DNA of 64,000 nucleotides, taken from positions 1 to 64,000 of the forward strand of contig NZ_CP158687.1 of the NCBI RefSeq assembly GCF_040580765.1, written 5' to 3'. Origin of the DNA: Lentibacter algarum (GTDB lineage Bacteria; Pseudomonadota; Alphaproteobacteria; Rhodobacterales; Rhodobacteraceae). Below, in pieces: positions 55,432 to 64,000 of this stretch (position 1 is its first letter; each line of letters begins with the position of its first letter). Both the position numbers and the translations under genes were made by a program. The notes below the pieces were generated by a model. That model worked only from the letters and a program-made list of their open reading frames with translations. It was not told where the DNA came from and ran no database searches.

Positions 55432-56474
55432 ATGAGACATTTCTTTTTGACATCTACCACCGCCTTGGCGCTCGCTTCTGGAAGCGCAGCCTTTGCCAAT
55501 GATCTGCGAAATGAGGCGCTGGAGCTTTTTGCGCCGCTGCCTTCCACGATCCCTGCGTTGAATGCGAACCCTGTCACGCCCGAGAAGATTGATCTTGGGA
55601 AAGCGCTTTTTTTGATCCGCGCATGTCAGCGTCTGGTGTTTTTTCCTGCAACTCTTGCCACAACCTCGCCACGGGCGGGGACGACAATATGCCAACATCT
55701 ATTGGCCACGGTTGGCAGAAAGGCCCGCGTAACTCGCCCACCGTGCTGAACTCTGTCTTCAACGAAGCCCAGTTCTGGGACGGGCGCGCGCCAGACCTAG
55801 CCGAGCAGGCCAAGGGGCCGGTGCAGGCGGGAGTCGAGATGGCCAATACACCTAGCAACGTGGTCGCGACGCTCAACTCTATGCCGCAATACGTGGAGTG
55901 GTTTACTGCGTCTTTCCCAGAAGAGGCGGAGCCTGTGAGCTTTGACAACTTCGCCAAGGCGATCGAGGCTTATGAGGCGACGCTGATCACGCCTGCGCCC
56001 TTTGACGCCTGGCTCAATGGAGATGACGCGGCTTTGAGTGAGATGGAAACGGCAGGCCTTAGTCTGTTCATCGACAAGGGCTGCGCCTCCTGCCATAGCG
56101 GGGTCAACCTTGGGGGCAATGGCTATTATCCCTTCGGCCTGATCGAAAAGCCGGGGGCGGATATTTTGCCTGAAGGAGATAAGGGCCGCTTTGCTGTCAC
56201 AGCAACAGCTGATGATGAATATGTCTTTCGTGCCTCGCCGCTGCGCAACATCGACCAGACTGCGCCTTACTTTCACTCTGGCATTGTATGGGACTTGAAA
56301 GTCGCCGTGCAGGTGATGGGTGAGAGCCAGCTGGGCGAGGATTTGACAGAGGATGAGGCCGATAAGATCGTCGCCTTCCTAGGCAGTCTAACGGGCGAGA
56401 TGCCTGAGGTGGTCTATCCAATCCTGCCTGCCGAGACTGCCGCTACGCCAAGGCCGACTGGCGAAGTGAAATAA
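55432..56474 (+). pseudogene. Di-heme cytochrome c peroxidase (CcpA/MauG family), frameshifted
   Basis: Di-heme peroxidases reduce hydrogen peroxide in the periplasm. A signal-peptide start (MRHFFLTSTTALALASGSAA) and the beginning of the enzyme (KIDLGKALF) run in one frame until seven T at 55607-55613; the rest (DPRMSASGVFSCNSCHNLA onward, to 56474) is one frame over. The family pattern LGKALFFDPRMS needs eight T, so one T is missing. Repaired, the protein has 347 residues with heme motifs CNSCH and CASCH. The first frame ends at 55749. Either the gene is broken or the base was lost in sequencing; slippage could also restore it. GGAGG precedes the ATG. Confidence 0.85.
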
Positions 56475-56480
56475 ACGAGA

Positions 56481-56512
56481 AGGGCCAGCATAGAGCTGGC
56501 CCTTTTTCTTTT
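56481..56512 (+). terminator. Intrinsic terminator between peroxidase gene and hemE
   Basis: AGGGCCAGC (56481-56489) and GCTGGCCCT (56495-56503) form a perfect 9-bp stem with a 5-base loop, followed by TTTTCTTTT. It lies between convergent genes and mainly serves the plus strand. Confidence 0.88.
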
Positions 56513-56522
56513 GAGGCTTGGC

Positions 56523-57557
56523 TTAAAGGCCGCGCACAGTATCAATCATCAGCTGCACATTTTCGGGGTCGGCATCAGGCGTGATACCGTGACCGAGGTT
56601 GAAGATATGTGGGCCATTTTTGAAGGCATCAACGATCTTGCGGGTCTCACGGACGAGGTCATCGCCGCCTGTAACCATGTGGGACGACTTGAGGTTGCCC
56701 TGCACGCAGCCGCCTGTCTGGACGTTGGCGGCGGCCCACTCAGCTGTTACGCCATCGTCGAGCGCGATACAGTCTGCGCCGATGGCCTCATGTAGGCCGA
56801 TATAGCGCTCGCCTGCACCACGGGGGAAGGCGATGATGGGGGTGTCTGGGTGCAGAGCTTTCAGCGCAGCAGTGATCTGCGCGGCGGGCTTTACCGCGTA
56901 GTTGATAAAGTCGTCTCCTTTGAGAGAGCCTGCCCAGCTGTCAAATATTTTCACGACTTCCGCGCCTGCTTTGATCTGCTCAGAGAGGTAGAGGATTGTC
57001 GCGTCAGTTATCCGCTTCAGGAGCGCTTCAAAAACTTCGCGGTTCCCGTCTTTCAGGGCATGCGCTGGCCCTTGGTCAGGGGTGCCACGCCCTGCGATCA
57101 TATACGTTGCGACAGTCCATGGCGCTCCCGCAAAGCCGATCAGCGTTGTTTCCTTGGGCAGTTCGCGGCTGAGCATGCGAACGGTTTCATAAATTGGAGC
57201 GAGGTGTTCATGGATCGCATCAGCGGGCTTCAACGCGTCAAAGCCTGCTTTGTCTGTGATCGTGGAGAGGCGAGGGCCCTCGCCTGTGACAAACCAGAGG
57301 TCAGCGCCAAGCGCCTGAGGCACGAGCAAGATATCGGCGAAGAGAATCGACGCATCAAAGCCATAGCGGCGGATTGGTTGCAGCGTGACTTCACAAGCCA
57401 ATTCAGAATTGTAGCAAAGCGAGAGGAAATCGCCAGCCTCTGCCCGCGTTGCACGGTATTCTGGCAGGTAGCGACCTGCTTGGCGCATCATCCAGATCGG
57501 CGGTGTTTCAAGCGTTTCGCCCGCCAATGCGCGCAGGATTTTCTTTTGCTGTGCCAT
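56523..57557 (-). CDS. hemE: Uroporphyrinogen decarboxylase
   Basis: HemE removes four carboxyl groups from uroporphyrinogen III to give coproporphyrinogen III. The 344-residue protein has the two signature blocks [17 protein letters not shown] at the N terminus and [13 protein letters not shown] near the middle, plus [16 protein letters not shown] at the end. GAGGAGAG precedes the chosen ATG; the frame open to 57686 overlaps hemC and is rejected. It is divergent from hemC with 98 bp between. Confidence 0.96.
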   Translation of the reverse strand: MAQQKKILRALAGETLETPPIWMMRQAGRYLPEYRATRAEAGDFLSLCYNSELACEVTLQPIRRYGFDASILFADILLVPQALGADLWFVTGEGPRLSTITDKAGFDALKPADAIHEHLAPIYETVRMLSRELPKETTLIGFAGAPWTVATYMIAGRGTPDQGPAHALKDGNREVFEALLKRITDATILYLSEQIKAGAEVVKIFDSWAGSLKGDDFINYAVKPAAQITAALKALHPDTPIIAFPRGAGERYIGLHEAIGADCIALDDGVTAEWAAANVQTGGCVQGNLKSSHMVTGGDDLVRETRKIVDAFKNGPHIFNLGHGITPDADPENVQLMIDTVRGL

Positions 57558-57655
57558 GATACTCTCCTCTTCGGTTCGTCTCTCGTCCCTTGGCTGCGGC
57601 GCGATGTCAAGCAAGAGCCGCTTGAAAGGACAAAGCGCCGCGTCTAACAGGGGGT

Positions 57656-58618
57656 ATGGTAAAACAACTTCCCACCCCCGCCGCACCCCTCAAAATCGGC
57701 ACGCGCGGCTCTCCGCTCGCTTTGGCGCAAGCTTACGAGACGCGCGTGCGCTTGGCTGAGGCCTTTGACCTGCCGCATGAGGCCTTCGAAATTGTCGTGA
57801 TCAAGACGACAGGTGACGATGCCGCGCTGATTGCCAAGGATAAGCCTTTGAAGGAGCTTGGGGGAAAGGGGCTGTTTACGAAAGAGATTGAAGAGCAGCT
57901 TTTGGACGGCAGTATTGATATTGCTGTGCACTCTATGAAGGATATGCCGACGCTTCAGCCAAGAGGTTTGTTGCTTGAGACCTATCTGCCACGGGAAGAT
58001 GTGCGCGATGCGTTCGTGTGTCTAAAATACAAGTCGCTCGCCGACGTGCCTGAAGGCGCCGTGATGGGCAGCTCTTCTTTGCGGCGTCGTGCGCAACTTG
58101 CCGTGAAGCGGCCTGACCTGATGCTTTCTGAATTTCGTGGAAATGTACAAACGCGGCTGAAGAAGCTGGAAGAGGGTGTTGCCGACGCGACATTTCTGGC
58201 GATGGCAGGACTCACACGGCTTGGTATGATTGGACAAGTGCCTGCAACACCTGTGGAGGTGACTGATATGTTGCCTGCGGTTGCGCAAGGCGCGATCGGA
58301 ATTGAGCGGCGCGGCGACGACAGCCGCGTGGCAGATATGCTGGCGGCGATTCATCACGAAGAAACAGGTCAGCGTCTTGCGGCGGAGCGCGCCTTTTTGG
58401 CGGCGCTTGATGGGTCTTGTGAGACGCCTTTGGCTGGTCTGGCGGAGCTTGATGGCAATACGTTGCGCTTGCGTGGTGAAGTTCTGCGCCCTGACGGAAG
58501 CGAGGCGATCAACGATGATCAAAGCGCACCACTGGAAGATGGTCCTGAACTCGGCCGTGAGATGGCAGCGAAGCTGCTTGAGCAAGCTGGCAAAGGCTTC
58601 TTTGACTGGCGCGCATGA
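57656..58618 (+). CDS. hemC: Hydroxymethylbilane synthase (porphobilinogen deaminase)
   Basis: HemC joins four porphobilinogens into hydroxymethylbilane. The 320-residue protein has [22 protein letters not shown], the arginine-rich [20 protein letters not shown] and the cofactor cysteine in [10 protein letters not shown], which binds the dipyrromethane primer. It is divergent from hemE, so the short gap between them probably holds shared control of the two heme genes. The stop overlaps the next gene by 4 bp. Confidence 0.96.
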   Translation: MVKQLPTPAAPLKIGTRGSPLALAQAYETRVRLAEAFDLPHEAFEIVVIKTTGDDAALIAKDKPLKELGGKGLFTKEIEEQLLDGSIDIAVHSMKDMPTLQPRGLLLETYLPREDVRDAFVCLKYKSLADVPEGAVMGSSSLRRRAQLAVKRPDLMLSEFRGNVQTRLKKLEEGVADATFLAMAGLTRLGMIGQVPATPVEVTDMLPAVAQGAIGIERRGDDSRVADMLAAIHHEETGQRLAAERAFLAALDGSCETPLAGLAELDGNTLRLRGEVLRPDGSEAINDDQSAPLEDGPELGREMAAKLLEQAGKGFFDWRA

Positions 58619-59121
58619 TTACGCGGACGCACACCAAAGGCGATGCGCCTTCTACGGCTGTCTACTCTGACTGCGAACGCTATCGATATCTTCTCACGCG
58701 CGTTTGGGAGCCTGCAGGGCGCAAGGCGCTCTTTATCATGCTCAACCCTTCGACGGCGACTGAAGTGCAGAACGATCCGACAGTTGAGCGCTGCGAGCGG
58801 CGTGCACGTACGCTCGGATTTGGCGGATTTAGGGTGACTAATATCTTTGCTTGGCGCGATACAGATCCCAAGAAAATGCGTGCTGCGGCAGAGCCTATCG
58901 GCGCAGAAAATGATGCGATGATTGCACAGAGTTGTGACTGGGGCGATCAAATCATCGCGGCATGGGGGGCGCATGGGGAGCATTTACAGCGAGGTGTGGC
59001 GATGGAGGCGCTTTTGCGAGACATGGAACTGCCCGTCTTTCACCTTGGGCTGACAAAGGCTGGCCACCCGAAGCATCCACTCTATATTGCCTATACACAG
59101 CAGCCTGAGCTTTGGTTTTAA
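58615..59121 (+). CDS. DUF1643 family protein
   Basis: The 168-residue product matches DUF1643, a family without assigned function: RKALFIMLNPSTATEVQNDPTV, the segment GFGGFRVTNIFAWRDTDP and IIAAWGAHG, ending with AGHPKHPLYI. No signal peptide or membrane segment is present. It starts in a 4-bp ATGA overlap with hemC, so it is cotranscribed and coupled to heme synthesis, though this may be positional only. Confidence 0.85.
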   Translation: MITRTHTKGDAPSTAVYSDCERYRYLLTRVWEPAGRKALFIMLNPSTATEVQNDPTVERCERRARTLGFGGFRVTNIFAWRDTDPKKMRAAAEPIGAENDAMIAQSCDWGDQIIAAWGAHGEHLQRGVAMEALLRDMELPVFHLGLTKAGHPKHPLYIAYTQQPELWF

Positions 59122-59130
59122 GGGGGTCCT

Positions 59131-59409
59131 ATGAGTGAACAGTCTGAAGCCGAGATGAAGCACTCGATTGACCGCCTTACGCAGGAGCTGGAGCGGCTCA
59201 ACACACATCGCTTTGTGACGGTTCACAGTTCGACATGGCGGTTGCTCTCATTTCAATTCATGCGGGGCTTGGCCTTTGGGCTTGGATCTGTGATCGGAGC
59301 AACACTTTTGGTTTCGACTCTTGTATGGTGGGCTTCGCAGATTGAGTTTATCCCCGTGATCGGGGAATGGGCTGCTCAACTTGTCGAAGAAATGCAAAGA
59401 ACCCGTTAA
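59131..59409 (+). CDS. DUF5665 family small membrane protein
   Basis: The 92-residue protein fits DUF5665 as I recall it: an N-terminal helix (LTQELERLNTHRFVTVHSS), then a region FMRGLAFGLGSVIGATLLVSTLVWW forming a membrane segment at about 46-67, and an amphipathic end with IEFIPVIGEWA. Function is unknown. AGGGGG precedes the ATG, 9 bp after the DUF1643 gene, so it is probably the third gene of the hemC transcript. Confidence 0.78.
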   Translation: MSEQSEAEMKHSIDRLTQELERLNTHRFVTVHSSTWRLLSFQFMRGLAFGLGSVIGATLLVSTLVWWASQIEFIPVIGEWAAQLVEEMQRTR

Positions 59410-59484
59410 CTAACTGAATAGAATAGCTTTGACGCGCGCAGAGAGCTCTGGCCTTATGTGCCCGTCAACGTTTGGAGTTCGGTC

Positions 59485-60432
59485 ATGTTGTTTCTTGCTG
59501 GATTGATGGGCATGGCGCTGGTGGGCGCGACCGTCTTTATAAGCGTCGACGGCGGCGAAGATAGCGAAGATGCCGTGCTGCCAGATGCGCCACAGGATAC
59601 GAACATCAGCGGGTTTATAACGTCGGGAACGCTGACTGATGAAGTGATTTCAGGCAGCGATGGCGCGGACCAAATCAACGGATATGACGGTGCGGATACC
59701 ATTGATGGCGGGTCTGGGCACGACGCGCTCTACGGCGGGTCTGGCGACGATGAGCTCCAGGGCGGCGCAGGTCAAGATACGCTGCATGGTGAGGATGGAG
59801 CCGATCTACTCTTGGGGGCAGAAGACGCTGATGCGCTCTATGGGCACAACGGTCATGACACACTTGTTGGCGGCCATGGCGAGGATATGCTTCACGGCAG
59901 CGCTGATGATGACCTGCTTTTAGGGGAGGATGGCGACGATGCGCTTCATGGGGGGCTGGATGACGACACACTTGTTGGCGGCGCAGGCGAAGACACGCTT
60001 TTTGGCGGGTGGGGCGATGACTTGCTGGATGGCCGCGAAGATGGGGTTGCTGAGCAAGACTTTTTGAACGGCGGCGGCGGCGAAGATAATCTTGTCGCTG
60101 GCAGTGAAGACATAGTAACAACAGGCATGGGCGCAGATAATGTCATCATAGGGGATTGGATCATGCCGGGCGAAGAAGCCCAGGTGTATGATTTTGATCC
60201 AATGGAGGACAGGCTGATCATTGTGTTCGATGACCAAGCTAATGCGAGCGAGCCTGAAATTACTATTGCTCGTGACGGTCTCGACCCTGATGTGAGCCAC
60301 ATCTTGATGAATGGTGAGATGATTGCGGCCGTACACTCGGCGCTATCAATGAGCATTAATGACTTGATGATTATGACACAAAGTGATGCCGCTCTATTCT
60401 TCGGGATTGGCGAAACCGCGACTGCGGCCTAA
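59485..60432 (+). CDS. RTX-repeat (hemolysin-type calcium-binding) protein with N-terminal membrane anchor
   Basis: The 315-residue protein begins with a hydrophobic helix (MLFLAGLMGMALVGATVFI), then a short acidic linker, then fourteen uninterrupted RTX nonapeptides at residues 57-182 (pattern GGxGxDxLx), which fold as a calcium-binding beta roll, and a C-terminal domain (GADNVIIGDWIMPGEEAQVY; FDPMEDRLIIVF) resembling the end of many roseobacter RTX proteins. GGAG lies 7 bases before ATG 59485; a GTG at 59458 is also in frame. An N-terminal anchor is unusual for type I secretion substrates. No T1SS genes are nearby. Confidence 0.85.
   Translation: MLFLAGLMGMALVGATVFISVDGGEDSEDAVLPDAPQDTNISGFITSGTLTDEVISGSDGADQINGYDGADTIDGGSGHDALYGGSGDDELQGGAGQDTLHGEDGADLLLGAEDADALYGHNGHDTLVGGHGEDMLHGSADDDLLLGEDGDDALHGGLDDDTLVGGAGEDTLFGGWGDDLLDGREDGVAEQDFLNGGGGEDNLVAGSEDIVTTGMGADNVIIGDWIMPGEEAQVYDFDPMEDRLIIVFDDQANASEPEITIARDGLDPDVSHILMNGEMIAAVHSALSMSINDLMIMTQSDAALFFGIGETATAA
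59653..60030 (+). repeat. Fourteen tandem 27-bp RTX-coding repeats
   Basis: Fourteen consecutive nine-codon units encode GSDGADQIN through GGWGDDLLD without a register break. The DNA units are diverged, so this is old protein repetition and not a recent tandem array. Confidence 0.85.
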
Positions 60433-60573
60433 CCTAGAAAAAGCTTTTCATCGCAATAGAATCTGCCTATACGGCGCTCTTGCACCTCCGTTTCGTGGTT
60501 GTGCGAATCCTATGGACCTTGCTGGACGACATCCCGGCTCGTGCCCGAACCCTTAACTCTAAAGGAGATCCCG

Positions 60574-60843
60574 ATGTCGATTACTGTTGAAGAAAAAGCA
60601 CGCGTCATGAAAGAGTTCGCCACCAAAGAAGGCGATACAGGCTCACCCGAAGTTCAGGTTGCTATCCTGACGTCGCGGATCACGACACTTACAGAGCATT
60701 TCAAGACCCACAAAAAAGACAACCACGGCCGCCGTGGTCTTTTGAAGATGGTTGCACAGCGCCGCAAGCTGCTCGACTTTCTGCGTGGCAAAGATGAAGG
60801 CCGTTATCAGGACCTCATCAAGAAACTCGGCATCCGTCGCTAA
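60574..60843 (+). CDS. rpsO: 30S ribosomal protein S15
   Basis: S15 binds the central domain of 16S rRNA. The 89-residue product begins [20 protein letters not shown] and has the conserved blocks [29 protein letters not shown] and [16 protein letters not shown] lies 6 bases before the ATG; an upstream in-frame extension is rejected. In many bacteria pnp follows rpsO, but here the plus-strand transcript ends at a strong terminator and pnp is not next. Confidence 0.97.
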   Translation: MSITVEEKARVMKEFATKEGDTGSPEVQVAILTSRITTLTEHFKTHKKDNHGRRGLLKMVAQRRKLLDFLRGKDEGRYQDLIKKLGIRR

Positions 60844-60870
60844 GACTTGAGCCAAGTTAGAACTTTTAAG

Positions 60871-60901
60871 CCGCGCTCCTTTTGGGGCGCGGTTTTGTTT
60901 T
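60871..60901 (+). terminator. Intrinsic terminator after rpsO
   Basis: CCGCGCTCC (60871-60879) pairs with GGGGCGCGG (60884-60892), one T-G pair, loop TTTT, followed by TTTTGTTTT. It begins 28 bp after the rpsO stop and lies just before the convergent DsrE-family gene. Confidence 0.88.
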
Positions 60902-60905
60902 GGAG

Positions 60906-61379
60906 TTATGGCTTCTGAAGAATGACCAAGGCATAGCCCTCATTGCGATAGGCTGTGATCTGGGCTGGGCCCGATGGTGCGACCTCAATGTATTCAGGGA
61001 AAATGTCGTGAGGAATACCGCGGGCATCGGCATGGCCTCCACATACATGAACGGGCGTTCCTGATCGGCTCAGGCTGGCTGCGAGGGTCTTTATCCTCTC
61101 GGCTTTAGGGCTCTCAAGGGATTTGGCGAGGCCAAATTGCTCGTTGCCATGCGTGACAACAGCGATCTTGATTGCAGGGAAGCGGGCCTTGAGACGTTCG
61201 CTTTGTGCCTGGATGTGGGGCAGGGCCCAGTCGAGTGCGAACTGGTCGCCTTCGACCACCTCAAATACAACCCCGACGGGCGCTTTTTCGGCGTTTAGGA
61301 GCTTGTCTACGCCAGAGCTGGCCCATGCTGTGGCGGAAAAACTGAAAAGAGTGGTGACGAGTAAAAATATCCTGAGCAT
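60906..61379 (-). CDS. Exported DsrE-family protein
   Basis: DsrE-like proteins often act in sulfur relay, but many exported ones have no known role. The 157-residue product has a signal peptide (to about residue 20, TAWA) and a DsrE/DsrF-type domain with VGVVFEVVEGDQFALDWAL, AIKIAVVTHGNEQFGL and HVCGGHADARGI. The cysteine in HVCGG is in a position that can carry sulfur in this family. GGAGGT precedes the ATG. It is convergent with rpsO; no sulfur-oxidation genes are close. Confidence 0.82.
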   Translation of the reverse strand: MLRIFLLVTTLFSFSATAWASSGVDKLLNAEKAPVGVVFEVVEGDQFALDWALPHIQAQSERLKARFPAIKIAVVTHGNEQFGLAKSLESPKAERIKTLAASLSRSGTPVHVCGGHADARGIPHDIFPEYIEVAPSGPAQITAYRNEGYALVILQKP

Positions 61380-61452
61380 TTTAACCTCCGTGAGACCCTA
61401 AGCTTATCGTCCGCTTAAGAGCGCTGGCAATGCCGCGCCCGTCACGTTTCTG

Positions 61453-62154
61453 TTAGCGTCCACTATCGGCGCGCTTGATGAGCGCCGCGACTTGTTGGCC
61501 AATGATCTTGCTGGCTTTGCGCGATGGGTGGATCATATCGAGTCCGTGAAAGCTGCGGTCGCCTGAAGGGACGAGATCTGCAATCGAGTGGAAAAACACG
61601 CCTTTGTCGCGCTTGGCAAGTTCGGCAAGCCTTGCTTCAAAAGCATCTCCTTCGTCTTTGCAGCTCTCAATTGGCGAGTCCATATCTGGGCTGCGTAGAT
61701 AGCCGAGATAGACCACGCGTGCACCTGTTTGGCGGATACGGGCGACTAGGCTGACAATGTCCCCTTGCTTTGCGTCAGCGGTCAGCATTTTGTTCATCCG
61801 CCTGTCGCAGCGAGCACAGCCACAGCCAAGCATAAAGTCGTTACCTCCACCTGTAATAATGACCCAGTCATAGCGTTCGCGGTCACGAAACTGATTGGAA
61901 ATGCGCAGACCCATCGCGCCAGTGAGGGGTAGGCCGTAAATAATGCGTGCACCTGAGATGGCGCGGTTGAGAACGGGCTCGCCCAGTGAGGCAGCAATAG
62001 AGTCAGCGATTGATTTGTCGTCAATGCGGTGCCAAGCCATGAGACTATCGCCTATTGCGAGAATTTTGGGCTTTTCTTGTGCTTGGGCAGCCTGATGTGG
62101 AGCGAGTCCCCAGAGGGCAAAACATAAGATTACAAACAAAAAGCGGGGTATCAT
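61453..62154 (-). CDS. Exported SGNH/GDSL hydrolase
   Basis: The 233-residue product has a signal peptide (to about AQA25) and SGNH blocks: the nucleophile Ser in ILAIGDSLMAWH, Gly in ISGARIIYGLP, Asn in ITGGGNDFMLG and the Asp-His end DMIHPSRKAS. This predicts a periplasmic or outer-membrane esterase or lipase; the substrate is unknown. A pair of cysteines in CGCARCDRRM is an uncommon addition. The chosen ATG removes 12 upstream codons that would spoil the signal peptide. It is divergent from the amidotransferase gene. Confidence 0.87.
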   Translation of the reverse strand: MIPRFLFVILCFALWGLAPHQAAQAQEKPKILAIGDSLMAWHRIDDKSIADSIAASLGEPVLNRAISGARIIYGLPLTGAMGLRISNQFRDRERYDWVIITGGGNDFMLGCGCARCDRRMNKMLTADAKQGDIVSLVARIRQTGARVVYLGYLRSPDMDSPIESCKDEGDAFEARLAELAKRDKGVFFHSIADLVPSGDRSFHGLDMIHPSRKASKIIGQQVAALIKRADSGR

Positions 62155-62349
62155 AAGCTCACTCACACAAACTAAGACAATTGTCGGCAATATTGCATAG
62201 AAAATCCACAGTTGGTTTTAAAACACTGTGTTGCGAATTTGGCAGGATTTGCTTGTTTGAGACTGTCTCACCTGCGATAGAGTTATATCGAAAGATCCCA
62301 CTTGCACCGGGGCACAGGGGCTGGAAAACTTGAAAAAAGGGTCCAGTCT

Positions 62350-63048
62350 ATGGCGCAAAAAGTTGTTCTCATTCATCATGGCGAAAGTCGTCACACAGAC
62401 CGTGCTGCTGACCAATTGGAGCGGCTAGGCTATGAGGTTTTAAATCGTCACCTTTATGCAGGTGATACTCTGCCGATGCTTGACGATGATATTGCTGGGA
62501 CGATTGTCTATGGCGGCAAGTATTGCATCACAGATATTCCAGATATGAAGTTTTTGCAGGATGAAATGCAATGGCTTGAGGCTTGTATCGGCGCTGGTTT
62601 GCCTGTGCTTGGGCTTTGCCAAGGGGCGCAGATGATTGCGCATAGCTTAGGGGGCGAGGTGGGCCCGCTGGAGGGGGAGCCCTGCGAATTTGGCTACTAT
62701 GAGCTTGAAACACTGGACGTGGATTTTATGCCCGCAGGTTTGCGCGTTCCACAGGCGCATTTTCATGCGTTCACGCTGCCCGAGGGGGCCGAGCTTTTGG
62801 CGCGCAGTGAAACGTTTCCCCATCAGGCATTTCGCTATGGGGAAAAGACCTATGGTTTCCAATTTCACCCAGAGGTAACAGATGAGATGTTCAAGGATTG
62901 GCAGGCCGCGCCTTGGTCTGGCGAACATGACGCGCGAGTTGGTGTCCAAAGCCGCCATCAGCAGGACGCATTTGCGGAGGAGACACACAGAACTGTTGAT
63001 CCGTGGTTCCGCGACTTTATCACCAAGCTTTTTGGCTCTGCGACATGA
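62350..63048 (+). CDS. Class I glutamine amidotransferase-like protein
   Basis: The 232-residue protein is a stand-alone class I amidotransferase domain: nucleophile cysteine in LPVLGLCQGAQMIAHSLGG, and the His-Glu pair in GFQFHPEVTDEM. Relatives include gamma-glutamyl hydrolases and GuaA-type glutaminases; the acceptor partner is not evident here. The ATG 62350 has AGGG upstream; 16 earlier codons are rejected. It ends in a 4-bp overlap with the EamA transporter gene, so the two may act together. Confidence 0.85.
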   Translation: MAQKVVLIHHGESRHTDRAADQLERLGYEVLNRHLYAGDTLPMLDDDIAGTIVYGGKYCITDIPDMKFLQDEMQWLEACIGAGLPVLGLCQGAQMIAHSLGGEVGPLEGEPCEFGYYELETLDVDFMPAGLRVPQAHFHAFTLPEGAELLARSETFPHQAFRYGEKTYGFQFHPEVTDEMFKDWQAAPWSGEHDARVGVQSRHQQDAFAEETHRTVDPWFRDFITKLFGSAT

Positions 63049-63908
63049 GTTTGGCAACGAAAGGTCTTTTGATCACGCTCGCGGGTGTGTTGGTGATCTC
63101 TCCTGATGTGCTCTTGGTGCGTTTGATTGATGCGGATACGCTGACCAAGCTTTTCTGGCGCGGGCTGCTCAGCGGTTTGGTTATTCTGGGCGTATGGGGC
63201 GTGTTTTTACAGCGCAGGCCGATGCGAGATGTGGTGCGTGTCGGGCGGAGTGGGTGGGCTTTGGCAGCCATTTTTGCTCTGGGTACGTTCTGTTTCCTCT
63301 ATGCTGTTGAAAAAACCCAAGCTGCAAATGTCCTGCTTATTTCAGCGACATCTCCTGTGATCGCAGCGCTGATATCGATTGTTGTGTTGAAAGAACATGT
63401 AGACCGGTTGACTTGGGTCGGAATTGGAGGGGCCCTCTTAGGGGTATTTGTAATTGCTGCTGGCAGCGCGGGTGGCGAGGGGAACCTGATTGGAGACATG
63501 GCTGCCTTTGGCGGTGCGGTATCGCTCGCGCTGACGTTTAGTATTGCGCGCGCGCAGAAGAACATCAGTATGGTTCCTGCAATGGGCCTGTCGGGGTTGC
63601 TGACGGCACTGGCAGCAGGGTTGCTCGCGCCAAGCCTTGTTGTCCCTATTGATAGCTGGGTTTTGATGTTGGCTCTGGGCGCGGTTGTTGTCCCTCTTGG
63701 CTTTGGCCTACTCACTACGGGGCCGCAATATATTGGCGCGGCAGAAGTGAGCTTGATTTTGTTGCTGGAGGCGCTTCTCGGGCCTGTGCTCGTCTGGTGG
63801 GTGATCGGGGAGTTCCCCGGGCAGGCTGCGCTTTGGGGTGGGAGTATCATCCTGTCGGCACTCGCCGGGGTCAATTTGATACGCTTGAAAGGGGCGGCCG
63901 GCGGATAG
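63045..63908 (+). CDS. EamA-family (DMT superfamily) transporter
   Basis: The 287-residue protein has about ten membrane segments in two EamA repeats, with family features KLFWRGLLSGLVIL, ANVLLISATSPVIAALISIVVLKEHV and AAEVSLILLLEALLGPVLVW. EamA carriers export amino acids and other metabolites; the substrate is unknown. It overlaps the upstream amidotransferase gene by 4 bp. Three bases separate its stop from the end of a convergent partial gene. Confidence 0.88.
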   Translation: MSLATKGLLITLAGVLVISPDVLLVRLIDADTLTKLFWRGLLSGLVILGVWGVFLQRRPMRDVVRVGRSGWALAAIFALGTFCFLYAVEKTQAANVLLISATSPVIAALISIVVLKEHVDRLTWVGIGGALLGVFVIAAGSAGGEGNLIGDMAAFGGAVSLALTFSIARAQKNISMVPAMGLSGLLTALAAGLLAPSLVVPIDSWVLMLALGAVVVPLGFGLLTTGPQYIGAAEVSLILLLEALLGPVLVWWVIGEFPGQAALWGGSIILSALAGVNLIRLKGAAGG

Positions 63909-63910
63909 CC

Positions 63911-64000
63911 TTATAAGGCTTTCAAATGTTGCAAAACTCCTGTATGCCGCGCCCTATCTGAGAGGTTGCGCCACGGCCCTAGCGCTTCAATCAGGATAGA
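63911..64000 (-). CDS. Partial C-terminal end of an unidentified gene
   Basis: The minus strand is open from the window edge to a stop at 63911-63913, encoding SILIEALGPWRNLSDRARHT followed by GVLQHLKAL. The helical, well-composed 29 residues look coding and the position, convergent with the EamA gene, fits a gene end. The family cannot be named from this fragment. Confidence 0.4.
   Translation of the reverse strand, partial: SILIEALGPWRNLSDRARHTGVLQHLKAL

Noticed and set aside
59653..60030. Regular 27-bp periodicity considered as a CRISPR or satellite array
   Set aside because: The units encode RTX nonapeptides in frame, are diverged, and have no repeat-spacer structure.

Overview
The window looks like the dnaA end of the chromosome of a marine alphaproteobacterium of the Rhodobacteraceae, most likely the Roseobacter group. 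The evidence is the dnaA-dnaN-recF-gyrB order, the taurine set (tpa, tauR, xsc, tauABC, a TauE-type exporter), families typical of this group (DUF1523, DUF2794, DUF5665, MOFRL glycerate kinase, RibH2-type lumazine synthase) and moderately GC-rich coding sequence. I ran no database search; all names come from motifs and recalled family knowledge. No tRNA, rRNA, CRISPR array, insertion sequence or prophage was recognised.

Layout. 1-6.6 kb holds replication genes (dnaA, dnaN, recF, gyrB). 6.7-12.5 kb holds DUF2794, tgt, a RimK/retropepsin fusion, a c'-type cytochrome, an I78 inhibitor lipoprotein and glutathione-dependent formaldehyde dehydrogenase. 12.6-15.3 kb carries two tandem Hint-domain paralogues whose 3' ends are almost identical over 495 bp. 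15.7-24.9 kb carries a sulfonate C2/sulfite block: TauE-type exporter, citrate synthase homologue, two phosphotransacylases, acetate kinase, xsc and tauR. 24.9-30.5 kb has a Ser/Thr dehydratase, a LOG protein, ribH under an FMN riboswitch, asparaginase, an IalB protein and glycerate kinase. 30.6-35.6 kb holds tauCBA and divergent tpa. 35.6-43.6 kb has a GNAT enzyme, ilvD, dapD, a glutamate-receptor-like channel, a GAPDH, cueR and a LysR regulator. 43.8-52.1 kb is a purine operon (xdhABC-guaD-hyi-ade). 52.2-64 kb has clpS, rsmC, heme genes (hemF, hemE, hemC) around a frameshifted di-heme peroxidase gene, an RTX protein, rpsO, a DsrE protein, an SGNH hydrolase, a class I amidotransferase and an EamA transporter.

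How the genes fit together. TauABC would import taurine; Tpa converts it to sulfoacetaldehyde; Xsc cleaves this with phosphate to acetyl phosphate and sulfite; the phosphotransacylases and AckA handle acetyl phosphate; a citrate synthase homologue could accept the acetyl-CoA; a TauE-type carrier could export sulfite. Three direct-repeat pairs with 22-23 bp period, resembling the TauR site of Rhodobacter capsulatus, lie upstream of xsc, tauR and tpa. The purine operon would take adenine and guanine to xanthine and urate. The most unusual single gene is the receptor-channel at 39676-40734, which keeps the ligand-binding/pore/ligand-binding order but lacks the potassium-channel filter.
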